Shown: positions 20,833 to 30,272, counted from the first letter of the stretch. The stretch: 64,000 nt of DNA from an uncultured Pelagimonas sp. (GCA_947497905.1 CANMIH010000002.1:310001-374000); one strand, 5' to 3'. Numbers and translations: made by a program. Notes: generated by a model from the sequence alone, not told the origin.

Positions 20833-22935
20833 TTATTTGCGTCGTGTTGGGCGTGCATCCCCACCTTTGCGGGGCGGGCCTAGGCGTTTGCCGGGGGAGG
20901 CCGCTGCGGGTGCGCCTTTGCCACCCGGTTTACCGCCGGGCTTTTTGCCTTTGGGGCGGTCGCCGCCAAAGTCACCTTTGGGTTTGCGTTGTTTAAAGGC
21001 CTCTCCGTCGGGACGTGCGCCGGAGCCGGGCTTGCCGCTGTGGCGGGGTTTGCGCGCGCCACGGTCCTCGTCGGAGGGGCCATCAAACTTTTTTGCGCGG
21101 AAGCTGCTTGGCTTTGGCACTGCGCCTTCCGAGCGATCTTCGCGCGGGGCGTCACGATCAGGCTTGGGGCCGCGATCGGAACGGTCTCCACGGTCAGGAC
21201 GATCCCCACGGTCGGGGCGCGGGCCACGATCAGGACGGTCACCCCGATCAGGGCGTGGACCACGGTTTGGGCGATCTCCACGGTCGCCGCGATCTTGACG
21301 CGGACCACGGTCGGTGCGGGGGCCACGATCCGGGCGCGGGCCGCGTGCATTGCGATCGGGCAGCTCGGGCGCCTCGTCCATGATGCGTACCTTGATGTCG
21401 TCCTGCAGAACATCATCGGTGAGTTTGCTCATGAAGCTTGGCACAGCGGCTTCGGCCAACTGCACATAGGTCTCTTTCTGCGCCACCTTGATATAGCCGA
21501 TCTGTGCCTTATCGAGGCCACCCACGCGGCAGAGCATGGGCAAGAGCCAGCGTGGCTCGGCGCGGTCACCGCGTCCAACCGACAGTGCAACCCATTTGCT
21601 GGGGCCGAAGGGCACGCGTTCTTTGCGCTCGGGACGGGCGTTCGGATCCTGCAGCTCTTCCGGGGCCGAGAGTTTCGACTGGGCCAGCGCAAAGAAGGCC
21701 GCTGCGATGCGCTCGGGGCTGTGCATGTCGAGCAGCTTGGCGGCAAAGGCCTGTTGGCTTTCGGTGATCTCATCGGTCCAGAGATCACTTGCTAGCAAAC
21801 GTTCTTCGTCTTTTGCACGAATTTCTTCCGGGCTGGGCGCGGCGCCCCATTCGGCCTTCAGTTTGGCCCATTGCAACAGGCGGCTGGCTTTCTTGCTGAT
21901 TTTCGGGGTCACGATCAGGGCCGAGGTGCCCTTTTGTCCTGCGCGACCGGTGCGACCCGAACGGTGCAGCAGGGCCTCGGTGTTGGTGGGCAGGTCCGCG
22001 TGAATGACAAGTTCGAGCTTGGGCAGGTCAATCCCGCGCGCGGCGACATCTGTGGCCACACAGATGCGGGCACGCCCGTCGCGCATGGCCTGAAGCGCGT
22101 GGGTCCGTTCGGATTGCGACAGCTCCCCCGATAGCGACACAACCGAAAGGCCCCGGTTGGCAAGACGGGCGGTCAAACGGGCGACAGCGGCGCGGGTGTT
22201 GGCAAAGACAATGGCCTTTTCCGCGTCGTGGAAACGCAGCAGGTTGATGATGCCGTGTTCAACATCTGACTGGGCCACCTGAACGACCTGATACTGAATG
22301 TCGGTGTGCTGCGAGCCCTTGGAAATGGTCGAGATGCGCTCGGCGTTACGTTGATACTTTTCGGCTAGCTTGGCGATCATCGGCGATACAGTGGCCGAAA
22401 AGAGCAGCGTGCGGCGCTCTTCCGGTGCTTCACCCAGCATGAATTCGAGATCCTCACGGAAACCCATGTCGAGCATCTCGTCTGCCTCATCAAGAACAAC
22501 AGCGCGCAGATCCCCCAACTGCAACGCGCCTTTCTCGATGTGGTCACGCAGACGGCCCGGCGTACCCACCACAATATGCGCCCCGCGCGCCAGAGCACGG
22601 CGTTCGTCACGAATGTCCATGCCGCCCACACAAGAGGCGATACGTGCCCCTGCGTTCTCATAGAGCCAACCCAGCTCGCGTTTGACCTGCATGGCCAGTT
22701 CGCGGGTGGGGGCAATCACCAGAGCTTGTGGCAGGTCTGCAGCGCCAAAGATCTCTGCGTCCTCCAGAAGGGTGGGCGCGATGGCCAAACCAAATCCAAC
22801 GGTCTTACCGGACCCGGTTTGCGCCGAGACGAGCAGGTCGGCGTTTCCAAGTTCGGGCTGAGTGACAGCCTGTTGTACATCGGTGAGAGTGGAGTAGCCG
22901 CGCGCGTCTAGGGCAGCCTGAAGGGTAGGGATCAT
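20833..22935 (-). CDS. DEAD-box RNA helicase with DbpA-type domain and RGD-rich tail
   Basis: The 700-residue protein has the Q-motif region, then Walker A AQTGSGKT (about 38-45), DEADEMLDMGF (about 151-161), FSAT, and HRSGRTGRAG (about 321-330), all intact. A DbpA/CsdA-type RNA-binding domain follows at about 470-545. The last 150 residues are a low-complexity tail of PDRGDR-type repeats that ends very basic (PTRRK). It probably remodels rRNA or structured mRNA, as CsdA/DbpA proteins do in ribosome assembly and cold adaptation. No promoter was resolved. deaD is the likely name but is not certain. Confidence 0.9.
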   Translation of the reverse strand: MIPTLQAALDARGYSTLTDVQQAVTQPELGNADLLVSAQTGSGKTVGFGLAIAPTLLEDAEIFGAADLPQALVIAPTRELAMQVKRELGWLYENAGARIASCVGGMDIRDERRALARGAHIVVGTPGRLRDHIEKGALQLGDLRAVVLDEADEMLDMGFREDLEFMLGEAPEERRTLLFSATVSPMIAKLAEKYQRNAERISTISKGSQHTDIQYQVVQVAQSDVEHGIINLLRFHDAEKAIVFANTRAAVARLTARLANRGLSVVSLSGELSQSERTHALQAMRDGRARICVATDVAARGIDLPKLELVIHADLPTNTEALLHRSGRTGRAGQKGTSALIVTPKISKKASRLLQWAKLKAEWGAAPSPEEIRAKDEERLLASDLWTDEITESQQAFAAKLLDMHSPERIAAAFFALAQSKLSAPEELQDPNARPERKERVPFGPSKWVALSVGRGDRAEPRWLLPMLCRVGGLDKAQIGYIKVAQKETYVQLAEAAVPSFMSKLTDDVLQDDIKVRIMDEAPELPDRNARGPRPDRGPRTDRGPRQDRGDRGDRPNRGPRPDRGDRPDRGPRPDRGDRPDRGDRSDRGPKPDRDAPREDRSEGAVPKPSSFRAKKFDGPSDEDRGARKPRHSGKPGSGARPDGEAFKQRKPKGDFGGDRPKGKKPGGKPGGKGAPAAASPGKRLGPPRKGGDARPTRRK
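21150..21340 (-). repeat. degenerate tandem repeat coding for the RGD-rich tail
   Basis: Units of about 15-18 bases encoding PDRGDR, PDRGPR and similar hexapeptides are repeated roughly ten times inside the helicase gene. Units have diverged at third positions. Such arrays are prone to length change by slippage. Confidence 0.75.
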
Positions 22936-23120
22936 GACAAAGGGTCCGGATGCTGGGGGTGGCGAGGACTGCGAAAGACGAAGGGACCTCGCAAGCCGTG
23001 GCTCTTATCGGGAATCATTCCAGAAGTATACGTGAAAACGCCCCTCTGCGTCAGTTTGCATTGAGAATTCCCAAGCGGAGCGAGGAGCGCTATAAAAAAG
23101 GAAATAGATTTGAGGCAGCT

Positions 23121-23471
23121 ATGCGAAAATATGTTGGATCGCTGATTGGCGTGGATGATGGCAACGAGGAGGTTTTTTCCGATTTTGCCAGTGGTGGCTC
23201 GATGTGGACCGGTCAGGGGTCACGGGAACGCCGTAAGAAGATCACGTTTTCCGAACCTTTTCTGACCCCACCTACGGTTCAGGTCTCTCTTTCGCTTTGG
23301 GACATGGATCAGGGGGCCAATGTGCGTGCCGATATTCTGGCGGATAAGGTGACAGCCAAGGGGTTTGATCTTGTATTTCGCACCTGGTCCGACACGCGGG
23401 TGGCCCGGGTGCGCATGAGCTGGATGGCGATTGGGGAAGTGCGGAGCGAAGACGATTGGGACGTCATGTAG
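23121..23471 (+). CDS. H-type lectin domain protein
   Basis: The 116-residue protein is almost entirely one H-type lectin (discoidin-II/HPA-like) domain. It has the opening GSMWTGQGSRERRKKITFSE, the core PTVQVSLSLWDMD, and the closing strand VARVRMSWMAIG. Such domains bind N-acetylgalactosamine-type sugars as trimers. No signal peptide is visible, so it is likely cytosolic or leaves the cell by a non-Sec route. The ATG at 23121 is chosen because GAGG lies five bases upstream and the domain starts directly after it. It is a single gene, divergent from the helicase. Confidence 0.8.
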   Translation: MRKYVGSLIGVDDGNEEVFSDFASGGSMWTGQGSRERRKKITFSEPFLTPPTVQVSLSLWDMDQGANVRADILADKVTAKGFDLVFRTWSDTRVARVRMSWMAIGEVRSEDDWDVM

Positions 23472-23533
23472 GTTTTTTGAATAGCCGCCCGATTTTGGGC
23501 GGTGTTGGATAAACTGGCCTGCTAGGCAGAGAC

Positions 23534-24607
23534 ATGATGTTTGACCTGCCCGACCACAACACCCTTTATACCGCTTTGCTTGCGCGCAACACCGACTATG
23601 ACGGCCGAGCCTATGTCTGTGTCACCTCGACCGGTGTGTTTTGCCGGCTGACTTGTCCGGCGCGCAAACCCAAACAGGAAAACTGTCTGTTCTTTGCGAC
23701 AATTGGGGAATGCATCGAAGCGGGGTTTCGCGCCTGCAAACGCTGTCATCCCCTTGCGCCTTCCGCAGAGGCCGATCCAATGATTGCTGCGCTTCTGGGG
23801 GCTCTGGATGCGCGACCTGATGTGCGGTGGACCGAAACCCATGTGGTTCGGATGGGATTTGATCCATCCACAGTGCGCCGCAGTTTCAAACGCCAGTTTG
23901 GTATGACCTTTCTTGAAATGGCCCGGCAACGACGTCTGAGGGAAGGGTTTGAAAGCCTTGGGGCAGGAGAAAAGGTGATCACGGCACAGCAGGATGCCGG
24001 ATTTGAATCGCCAAGTGCCTTTCGCCGCGCCTTTGCCCGATTGCTGGGATGTGCCCCGGCTGGGATTGTCAAAGACGGGCTGCTGCAGGCGGATTGGATC
24101 CCGACACCGCTGGGCGATATGATTGCAGTCGCCGACCGAACCCATCTGCATTTGCTGGAATTTGTTGACAGGCGGGCGCTGCCAACCGAGCTCACCCGGC
24201 TGCGCAAAGCAGTGAAGGGTGATCTTGGGATTGGTCATACCGAACCTATGGACCAGATGCGCGAGGAGTTGGATCGGTACTTTTCCGGCGAAAGCGCAAA
24301 GTTTGACACGCCGCTGGTGATGCACGGCACAGAGTTCACCAAAGAGGTCTGGCGGGCGCTGATTGAGATCCCCGCAGGCGAGACGCGCACCTATACCGAA
24401 CTGGCGCAGGCCATTGGAAAACCTGGATCGGTGCGTGCAGTGGCGCGGGCCAATGGGGCCAATCAGATCGGACTTGTGATTCCCTGCCACCGTATTCTGG
24501 GCATGGATGGTGCGCTGACCGGCTATGGGGGCGGGCTGTGGCGGAAACAAAGCCTGATTGAGATTGAACGACGCTATGCCAAACCTGAAACTGGAAGAAC
24601 CACATGA
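23534..24607 (+). CDS. ada: bifunctional Ada: regulator and methylated-DNA repair methyltransferase
   Basis: The 357-residue protein has all three Ada parts. The zinc site with Cys37, Cys41, Cys68 and Cys71 accepts methyl groups from phosphotriesters. An AraC-type HTH (about 95-185) contains SPSAFRRAFARLLGCAP. The C-terminal O6-methylguanine transferase carries the acceptor Cys318 in VIPCHR. Methylated Ada activates its own operon. The next gene overlaps the stop by four bases and may be an Ada-regulon member. Confidence 0.95.
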   Translation: MMFDLPDHNTLYTALLARNTDYDGRAYVCVTSTGVFCRLTCPARKPKQENCLFFATIGECIEAGFRACKRCHPLAPSAEADPMIAALLGALDARPDVRWTETHVVRMGFDPSTVRRSFKRQFGMTFLEMARQRRLREGFESLGAGEKVITAQQDAGFESPSAFRRAFARLLGCAPAGIVKDGLLQADWIPTPLGDMIAVADRTHLHLLEFVDRRALPTELTRLRKAVKGDLGIGHTEPMDQMREELDRYFSGESAKFDTPLVMHGTEFTKEVWRALIEIPAGETRTYTELAQAIGKPGSVRAVARANGANQIGLVIPCHRILGMDGALTGYGGGLWRKQSLIEIERRYAKPETGRTT

Positions 24608-25359
24608 CCTGGGACGACAAAGCCGCTGAATTCCGCAACCTTCATACCCAGAGCGCGCCTTTGGTGCTGTTTAACGCCTGGGATGCAGGGTCGGCCAAAA
24701 CCATCGCCAAAGCCGGAGCTAAAGCCATAGCAACGGGCAGTTGGTCAGTGGCTGCGGCGCAGGGCTATGACGACGGCGAAGACTGTCCGCTGGAACTGGT
24801 GTTGGGCATCGTTCAGCGAATCGTTGAAAGCGTTGACGTACCTGTCAGCACCGATTTTGAGGGGGGCTACGCGGAGGCACCTGAGGAGGTCGCAGGGCAT
24901 GTTCTCCGGCTTGTGCAAACGGGTGTGGTTGGATTGAATTTTGAAGACCGGGTGGTGTCGGGGCGTGGCCTGTATTCCATCCCGGATCAAACGGCGCGTA
25001 TCCGCGCCATCCGCAGTGCCTGTGATGCTGAGGGCAAAGTTGTATTCCTAAATGCGCGCACCGATCTGTTCTTTGGCGGGGTCCGGGATGTCGCGCAGGA
25101 GGACCTTGTGCAGATGGCGATTGAGCGGGGGCAGGCGTATCACGAGGCTGGGGCTTCGGGCCTGTTTGTGCCGGGGTTGCTTGACCCAGAGGCTCTGGCG
25201 CAGATCGCAGAAGCCGTACCTCTGCCGCTGAATGCCATGGCGGGTTCCACCGCCGCGCCTGATGCCGATTTGCTCGGCTCTGGGATTGCGCGGCTTAGCT
25301 ATGGGCCATTCCCCTATATGGGAGTGATGAAATCCTTGGGCGGAATGGCTCAGGTCTAA
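24604..25359 (+). CDS. isocitrate lyase/PEP mutase superfamily enzyme
   Basis: The 251-residue TIM-barrel protein has FNAWDAGSAKTIAKAG at the start, the metal-binding segment STDFEGGYAEAPEEV, FEDRVV and FLNARTDLFF. These place it in the PEP mutase/isocitrate lyase-like superfamily, whose members make or break C-C or P-C bonds next to a carboxylate. The exact substrate is unknown. It overlaps ada by four bases (ATGA), so it is translationally coupled to it. Confidence 0.8.
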   Translation: MTWDDKAAEFRNLHTQSAPLVLFNAWDAGSAKTIAKAGAKAIATGSWSVAAAQGYDDGEDCPLELVLGIVQRIVESVDVPVSTDFEGGYAEAPEEVAGHVLRLVQTGVVGLNFEDRVVSGRGLYSIPDQTARIRAIRSACDAEGKVVFLNARTDLFFGGVRDVAQEDLVQMAIERGQAYHEAGASGLFVPGLLDPEALAQIAEAVPLPLNAMAGSTAAPDADLLGSGIARLSYGPFPYMGVMKSLGGMAQV

Positions 25360-25361
25360 TG

Positions 25362-25390
25362 AAAAAGGGCGCAGCCATCGAGCGCGCCCC
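25362..25390 (-). terminator. prs terminator
   Basis: On the minus strand, GGGCGC and GCGCCC stems with an 11-base loop are followed by five T. It lies 25 bases after the prs stop. The convergent PEP mutase-like gene ends just outside it. Confidence 0.75.
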
Positions 25391-25414
25391 TTCCTAACTT
25401 TCTGAAGGATCGTT

Positions 25415-26425
25415 TTACAGGATGCCTTCGTAGATTGGCTCAAGAGTGTCGGTCTCAAACAGCGACGACACGCTGGTGCCGTTCCAGATGTTGAGGATCG
25501 ACTGCGCGAACATCGGAGCGGTGGGCACGATGCGAATATTCGGTGCGCCCATAACTTCGTCGGTGGGCTGAATCGAATCGGTCAGGACCAGAGACTTCAT
25601 TACCGAGTTCGACACACGCTCAACCGCAGGGCCCGACATAACACCGTGCGAGATATAGGCGTGTACTTCGGTTGCGCCATGTTCCAGCAGAACTTCAGCG
25701 GCTTTGCACAGGGTTCCGGCGGTGTCGCAGATGTCGTCGACGATGATACATTTCTTGCCTTCAACGTTGCCGATAACCGTCATCTCAGCAATCTCACCGG
25801 GCTTTTCACGGCGTTTGTCGACGATCGACAGCGGGGCGTTGATGCGTTTGGCCAGCTCACGGGCACGGGCCACACCACCCACGTCAGGGGATACAACCAT
25901 GACATCGCCAAGCGAACCTTCGAACTGCTTGAGAATATCCAGCGCGAAGATCGGCGAGGCATAGAGGTTGTCGACGGGGATATCGAAGAAGCCCTGAATT
26001 TGCGCGGCGTGCAGATCCATGGTCAAAACGCGTTCAACACCGGCCTCAACCAGCATGTTGGCAACCAGTTTGGCCGAAATCGGGGTCCGGGCCTTGGCGC
26101 GGCGGTCCTGACGGGCATAGCCAAAGTACGGCATCACGGCGGTGATGCGCTGAGCGGACGAGCGGCGCAGCGCGTCGGCCATGATCAGCAGTTCCATCAG
26201 GTTGTCATTGGCTGGGTTCGAGGTGCTCTGGATGATGAACATGTCCTCACCGCGCACGTTCTCAAACACTTCGACGAAGATCTCGCCGTCATTAAAGCGC
26301 TCGACACGGGCGTTGATCAGATCAACGGGACGGCCGCGATAGATCGAGGTGCGACGCGCAATGGCCTCGGCCAGGGGGCGGTTGGCATTGCCTGCGATCA
26401 GCTTGGGTTCGACGACGGTGGGCAT
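25415..26425 (-). CDS. prs: ribose-phosphate pyrophosphokinase
   Basis: The 336-residue enzyme makes PRPP from ribose 5-phosphate and ATP for nucleotide, histidine and tryptophan synthesis. It has the N-terminal [14 protein letters not shown], the PRPP-synthetase signature [18 protein letters not shown], and the phosphoribosyl loop [14 protein letters not shown]. The N-terminal extension of about ten residues before AGNANRPL is slightly longer than in E. coli. It is a single gene with its own terminator. Confidence 0.96.
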   Translation of the reverse strand: MPTVVEPKLIAGNANRPLAEAIARRTSIYRGRPVDLINARVERFNDGEIFVEVFENVRGEDMFIIQSTSNPANDNLMELLIMADALRRSSAQRITAVMPYFGYARQDRRAKARTPISAKLVANMLVEAGVERVLTMDLHAAQIQGFFDIPVDNLYASPIFALDILKQFEGSLGDVMVVSPDVGGVARARELAKRINAPLSIVDKRREKPGEIAEMTVIGNVEGKKCIIVDDICDTAGTLCKAAEVLLEHGATEVHAYISHGVMSGPAVERVSNSVMKSLVLTDSIQPTDEVMGAPNIRIVPTAPMFAQSILNIWNGTSVSSLFETDTLEPIYEGIL

Positions 26426-26522
26426 AGGTTTGGCTCTCCGAGAGGATGACGGATTCGTGACATTGCGGCCCGCTTAACATGGGCTTAGATTCCGTTCCAG
26501 TATCACCAGCAGGAGTTGAGCT

Positions 26523-27119
26523 GTGTCTCACATCGATTATTATTTCTCGACGCTGTCACCCTTCACTTATCTGGCCGGTCAGCGCCTCGAAGAGATCGCG
26601 GCCAAACATGGCGCGAGCGTGAAATATAAGCCGCTCGACATTATGGCACTCTTTGCGCGCACCGGAGGTGTTGCCCCAAAAGATCGCCATCCCAACCGCA
26701 TGGCTTACCGAGCACAAGAACTGGCTCGGATGCAGAAAAGCACGGGCATGGCATTGAACTTCAAACCCGCCTTTTGGCCAACAAACGCCGCACCCTCGGC
26801 CTATGCCATCATCGCTGCACAAGAGGCAGGTGGCGGCGATCTCGGGCTTTTGACACACAGCATCTTGCGTGCATGTTGGGCCGAGGAGAAAGATATAGCG
26901 GATGAGGCGGTGGTGCAGGATTGCCTTGAGGCCTCAGGGTTCTCGCGAAATCTCACCATGAGCGGTCTTCTCACGGGGGCAGAGACTTATGCCCGCAATC
27001 TGGAAGAGGCTGTTGATGCCGGTGTCTTTGGCGCTCCGTTTTACATCACTGCGGATGATCAAAGGTTCTGGGGCCAGGACCGGCTTGATGATCTAGACAC
27101 ACATCTGTCGGCGGGCTGA
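26523..27119 (+). CDS. 2-hydroxychromene-2-carboxylate isomerase family protein
   Basis: The 198-residue protein has a thioredoxin-like DsbA/GST-kappa fold. It opens with DYYFSTLSPFTYLAGQRL, and the catalytic serine lies in the STLSPF loop. GVFGAPFYI contains the cis-proline segment. The family isomerises glutathione-dependent intermediates of naphthalene degradation, but related enzymes also occur outside aromatic pathways. The start is GTG at 26523, with AGGAG seven bases upstream. It is the first of three overlapping genes. Confidence 0.85.
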   Translation: MSHIDYYFSTLSPFTYLAGQRLEEIAAKHGASVKYKPLDIMALFARTGGVAPKDRHPNRMAYRAQELARMQKSTGMALNFKPAFWPTNAAPSAYAIIAAQEAGGGDLGLLTHSILRACWAEEKDIADEAVVQDCLEASGFSRNLTMSGLLTGAETYARNLEEAVDAGVFGAPFYITADDQRFWGQDRLDDLDTHLSAG

Positions 27120-27931
27120 TGACCTTGGATTTGGATAAAAACACCCAGATTTACTCGCGCGACCTGGGCCATGGCGACGCGCCTGCATTGCTTCTGCATT
27201 GCAGTCAGGGACATTCCGGTATGTTCCGAGTGATTGCCTCAAAATTGAGTGAACAGTTCCATATGGTTGCGCCGGACTGGCCGGGACACGGTAAAAGCGC
27301 GGATTGGGCACCCGATGTGGCCTATCACAGTCAGGCCACGGACATTGCTGCGGGGTTGCTGGAAGAGGGTTCGCTTGTCATCGGGCACAGTTTCGGTGCC
27401 ACGGTGGCATTGCGGATGGCGCTTGAACATCCGGGCAAAGTGAAAGCTCTTGTTTTGATTGAGCCCGTTTTGTTTGCCGCTGCCCGGGGCACACCGAATT
27501 ATGACGACGGTTTGAAAGGCCAGATGAAATTGGCCAAAATTCTCGAGGAAGATCCTGCACTGGCGGCGCGGCTGTTCAACAAGGCCTGGGGTGGTGCGAA
27601 ATGGGACAGTTTCTCCGCCGAGGCGCAGGCGCTTATGGCGCAGCAAATGCGCTTTGTTGTGGGGACAGGGCAAAGTCTATGGGAAGACGAGCATAATATA
27701 CTGGCCCCCGGTCGGCTTGAGACACTGACCTGCCCTGTCCATTTCATCCGTGGGGCAGAAACCGACGGGATCATCGAGTGTATTCACGCCTATCTGGCGT
27801 CACGCCTGCCCAATGCCGCCGAGACGATAGTTCCTGAGGCGGGGCATATGGTAGTGCTCAGCCACCCTCAGGCGGTGGTCGATGTGGCGCAGGAGGCCTG
27901 GTCCGCAGCGCAGAACCGTAACAATGATTGA
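27119..27931 (+). CDS. alpha/beta hydrolase
   Basis: The 270-residue protein has the nucleophile elbow GHSFGA (about 85-90), the aspartate region VHFIRGAETDGI and the late histidine in PEAGHMVVL, so the triad looks complete. It is cytosolic, with no signal. The family includes esterases, haloperoxidases and ring-cleavage product hydrolases. The start overlaps the previous stop by one base. The neighbours suggest a small catabolic or detoxification operon. Confidence 0.85.
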   Translation: MTLDLDKNTQIYSRDLGHGDAPALLLHCSQGHSGMFRVIASKLSEQFHMVAPDWPGHGKSADWAPDVAYHSQATDIAAGLLEEGSLVIGHSFGATVALRMALEHPGKVKALVLIEPVLFAAARGTPNYDDGLKGQMKLAKILEEDPALAARLFNKAWGGAKWDSFSAEAQALMAQQMRFVVGTGQSLWEDEHNILAPGRLETLTCPVHFIRGAETDGIIECIHAYLASRLPNAAETIVPEAGHMVVLSHPQAVVDVAQEAWSAAQNRNND

Positions 27932-28307
27932 TCACGTTACCATAGGCGTTGCGGATTTTGCGCGCTCCACCGCGTTTTACGACGCGGCCCTGGCGCCCTT
28001 AGGCGTGAGGCGCCTGGTCGATGTTCCGAAAGAGGGGGATGAGGTGAACCTCGCCGGGTATGGCAAGGATCACCCGTTTCTTTGGCTGGCGGAAGAAAAC
28101 CCGACATCTGGGATGATGCATATAGCTTTGCAGGCGACGACCCATGTCGACGTTGATGCCTTTTATGCGGCGGCGCTGCGTGCAGGCGGGACAGACAACG
28201 GGGCACCGGGCCTGCGCCCGCATTACCATCAGAATTACTATGCCGCTTATGTTCTTGATCCCGAGGGACATAACATCGAAGAGGTGTGCCACCTTCCCGC
28301 TCCCTGA
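27924..28307 (+). CDS. VOC family (glyoxalase-like) protein
   Basis: The 127-residue protein shows the VOC pattern: MIDHVTIGVADFARSTAFYD at the start, with the metal histidine at position 4, and AYVLDPEGHNIEEVCH at the end, with the second metal-site histidine and glutamate. One half-domain pair makes a complete metalloenzyme when dimeric. The substrate is unknown. The start overlaps the hydrolase stop by eight bases. Confidence 0.85.
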   Translation: MIDHVTIGVADFARSTAFYDAALAPLGVRRLVDVPKEGDEVNLAGYGKDHPFLWLAEENPTSGMMHIALQATTHVDVDAFYAAALRAGGTDNGAPGLRPHYHQNYYAAYVLDPEGHNIEEVCHLPAP

Positions 28308-28325
28308 CCAACGCCCCGTCCGAGG

Positions 28326-28649
28326 CTATGGCAGGTAGTGAGCGACCAAAAGCACCGCAGCACCAGATCCCATCGCGGCGATGACGTTCTTGGTCCAGAA
28401 ACCAATGAACAAGGTCGCGGCGGCGGCCAGCACGCGCATCGGATCTGTTTCCCCGCCATTGGCAGCGGGCCAGACAACCAACGGTGCGACCAGCGCAGGC
28501 AATACGGTGACGGCGGTATAGCGCAGATGGCGCAACAGCCACGGTGGCATGGGTCGGTCGCCGATAAAGCCGAGGAAAAGGAACCTGAGCAGAAAAGACC
28601 CAATGCCAAGCGCGACAATGACAAACCAGATTTCAGTTTGTTCGATCAT
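28326..28649 (-). CDS. azlD: AzlD-family branched-chain amino acid transporter subunit
   Basis: The 107-residue membrane protein has four hydrophobic stretches and the family segment MPPWLLRHLRYTAVTVLPAL. AzlD partners with AzlC, whose gene overlaps it by four bases. The pair exports or imports branched-chain amino acids or their analogues; direction is not readable from sequence. Confidence 0.85.
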   Translation of the reverse strand: MIEQTEIWFVIVALGIGSFLLRFLFLGFIGDRPMPPWLLRHLRYTAVTVLPALVAPLVVWPAANGGETDPMRVLAAAATLFIGFWTKNVIAAMGSGAAVLLVAHYLP

Positions 28650-29347
28650 AGCCCGTACCTCCGCTCAATTTCTGCGCCGGTGGCCATACCGCCCAGGGCG
28701 GCAATGATCAGGCCGAGATTGAAGGGAATCCATGTGAGGCACAGAACCAGAATGACCGAAACCGTTGCGGCCGCACGGTGGGCATTGGTCCGAAGCGCCG
28801 GAGCAATCATGGCGATAAAAGCAATGGGCAGCGCAAAATCCAAACCAAGTTCAGGTGGAATGGCCGCGCCAACCAGTGCCCCGGCGGCGGTGAGACCATA
28901 CCAAAAGGGCACGATGGGCAGTACAACACCGATGAAATAGGCAAACTTCACAGCCGGGCTGGCATCCGGATCGCGCTCATATTCCAAGATCGACACGGCG
29001 TAGGCCTGATCGACAAGAAAATAGGCCACCAACCCGCGTTTCCAAAGCGCAATGCCGCCCAAATGCGGGGTGAGAGACGCCGAATACATGACCATCCGCA
29101 GGTTGACGGCGAGCGCCGACAAAAGCACCACCCAGGTTGGGGCGTTTTCCCCCATCAGCTGCAGAGCCGTGAACTGAGCCGCGCCGGCGATCACAACGAC
29201 AGAAAACGCCAGGGCTTCGGTCACATGCAGGCCCGCTTCGGCGGCAATGACGCCAAACAAAAGCGCAAAGGGACCAACCACAAGAATAAACGGCACGCCA
29301 TGCCGCACCCCGCGCCAAAAGCTTGACATCACATCACTCTGCGCCAT
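28646..29347 (-). CDS. azlC: AzlC-family branched-chain amino acid transporter subunit
   Basis: The 233-residue protein has five to seven helices and the AzlC motifs GAAQFTALQLMGENAPTW, LRMVMYSASL and FLVDQAYAVS. Together with AzlD it forms the transporter; AzlC is the larger subunit. The start is near the divergent fdhD promoter, with about 50 bases between them. Confidence 0.88.
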   Translation of the reverse strand: MAQSDVMSSFWRGVRHGVPFILVVGPFALLFGVIAAEAGLHVTEALAFSVVVIAGAAQFTALQLMGENAPTWVVLLSALAVNLRMVMYSASLTPHLGGIALWKRGLVAYFLVDQAYAVSILEYERDPDASPAVKFAYFIGVVLPIVPFWYGLTAAGALVGAAIPPELGLDFALPIAFIAMIAPALRTNAHRAAATVSVILVLCLTWIPFNLGLIIAALGGMATGAEIERRYGL

Positions 29348-29396
29348 GACTTAACCCCCGTTCATTCATAACTGCCGTAGCTGGGGAACCACCAAG

Positions 29397-30272
29397 ATGC
29401 AATCGCTGCCAAAGGACTATTTGATCGCGCCTGACCCCAATGCGCCGCGCCTGACCCGGCCTGTTTCAGGCGTGGATCACACCGGTGCGGTGGTCGAGAT
29501 TTCGGTGGTCGAAGAGCGGCCGCTCACCATCTACCTGAACCGTCAGGAAATTGTGACAGCGATGACCATCGGAGATTACCCCGAATATCTCGCGCTCGGA
29601 TTTCTGCGCAATCAGGGGATGCTGTCGGACGAAGAAGAGATCACCGGCGTTGACTACGACGATGAACTTGAAGTTGTTGTTGTGCGCACCGCGTCGCAGA
29701 CCACCTATGAAGAGAAGGTGCAGAAGAAAACTCGCACCAGCGGCTGTGCGGTGGGCACTGTGTTTGGGGATATGATGGAAGGCCTTGAAGGGCTGGAACT
29801 GCCACACACCGAGTTGCGGACCTCTTGGCTATATTCACTGGCGCAGCGGATCAACACAACGCCCTCTCTCTATCTCGAAGCCGGGGCCATTCATGGCTCT
29901 GTCCTGTGCCATCAGGATCAGCCTTTGGTCTATATGGAAGATGTCGGGCGTCATAATGCGGTTGATAAGATCGCGGGCTGGATGGTGTCCGAGGGGGTCT
30001 CGGGGGGCGACAAGATGATGTATACCACCGGGCGGCTGACGTCTGAGATGGTGATCAAATGCGCTCTGATGGGGATTCCTGTTCTGGCCTCGCGATCTGG
30101 GTTCACAGCCTGGGGTGTCGAGATTGCCCGACAAATTGGCCTGACCTGTATCGGGCGCATGCGCGGTAAACGCTTTGTCTGCCTGTCGGGAGAGGAACGC
30201 TTAGTGCGGGATATTGACCCAGATAGCGTTCCTGAAGAGTCCCGAAAATCGCGTCGCAAAGGGGCCGAGTGA
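29397..30272 (+). CDS. fdhD: formate dehydrogenase accessory sulfurtransferase FdhD
   Basis: The 291-residue protein carries sulfur from IscS to the molybdenum cofactor of formate dehydrogenase. It contains EDVGRHNAVDKIAGW and the nucleotide-type segment YTTGRLTSEMV. The persulfide loop reads RTSGCAVGT with a single cysteine (Cys117), where many family members have two close cysteines. It heads a molybdenum cofactor operon; the next start overlaps its stop. No formate dehydrogenase structural genes are in view. Confidence 0.93.
   Translation: MQSLPKDYLIAPDPNAPRLTRPVSGVDHTGAVVEISVVEERPLTIYLNRQEIVTAMTIGDYPEYLALGFLRNQGMLSDEEEITGVDYDDELEVVVVRTASQTTYEEKVQKKTRTSGCAVGTVFGDMMEGLEGLELPHTELRTSWLYSLAQRINTTPSLYLEAGAIHGSVLCHQDQPLVYMEDVGRHNAVDKIAGWMVSEGVSGGDKMMYTTGRLTSEMVIKCALMGIPVLASRSGFTAWGVEIARQIGLTCIGRMRGKRFVCLSGEERLVRDIDPDSVPEESRKSRRKGAE

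Noticed and set aside
21150-21340. CRISPR-like array in the helicase gene
   Set aside because: Short units without spacers lie inside an open reading frame and encode a peptide repeat.
23522-24550. Open frame antisense to ada
   Set aside because: The ada frame is certain and the antisense product has no recognisable pattern.
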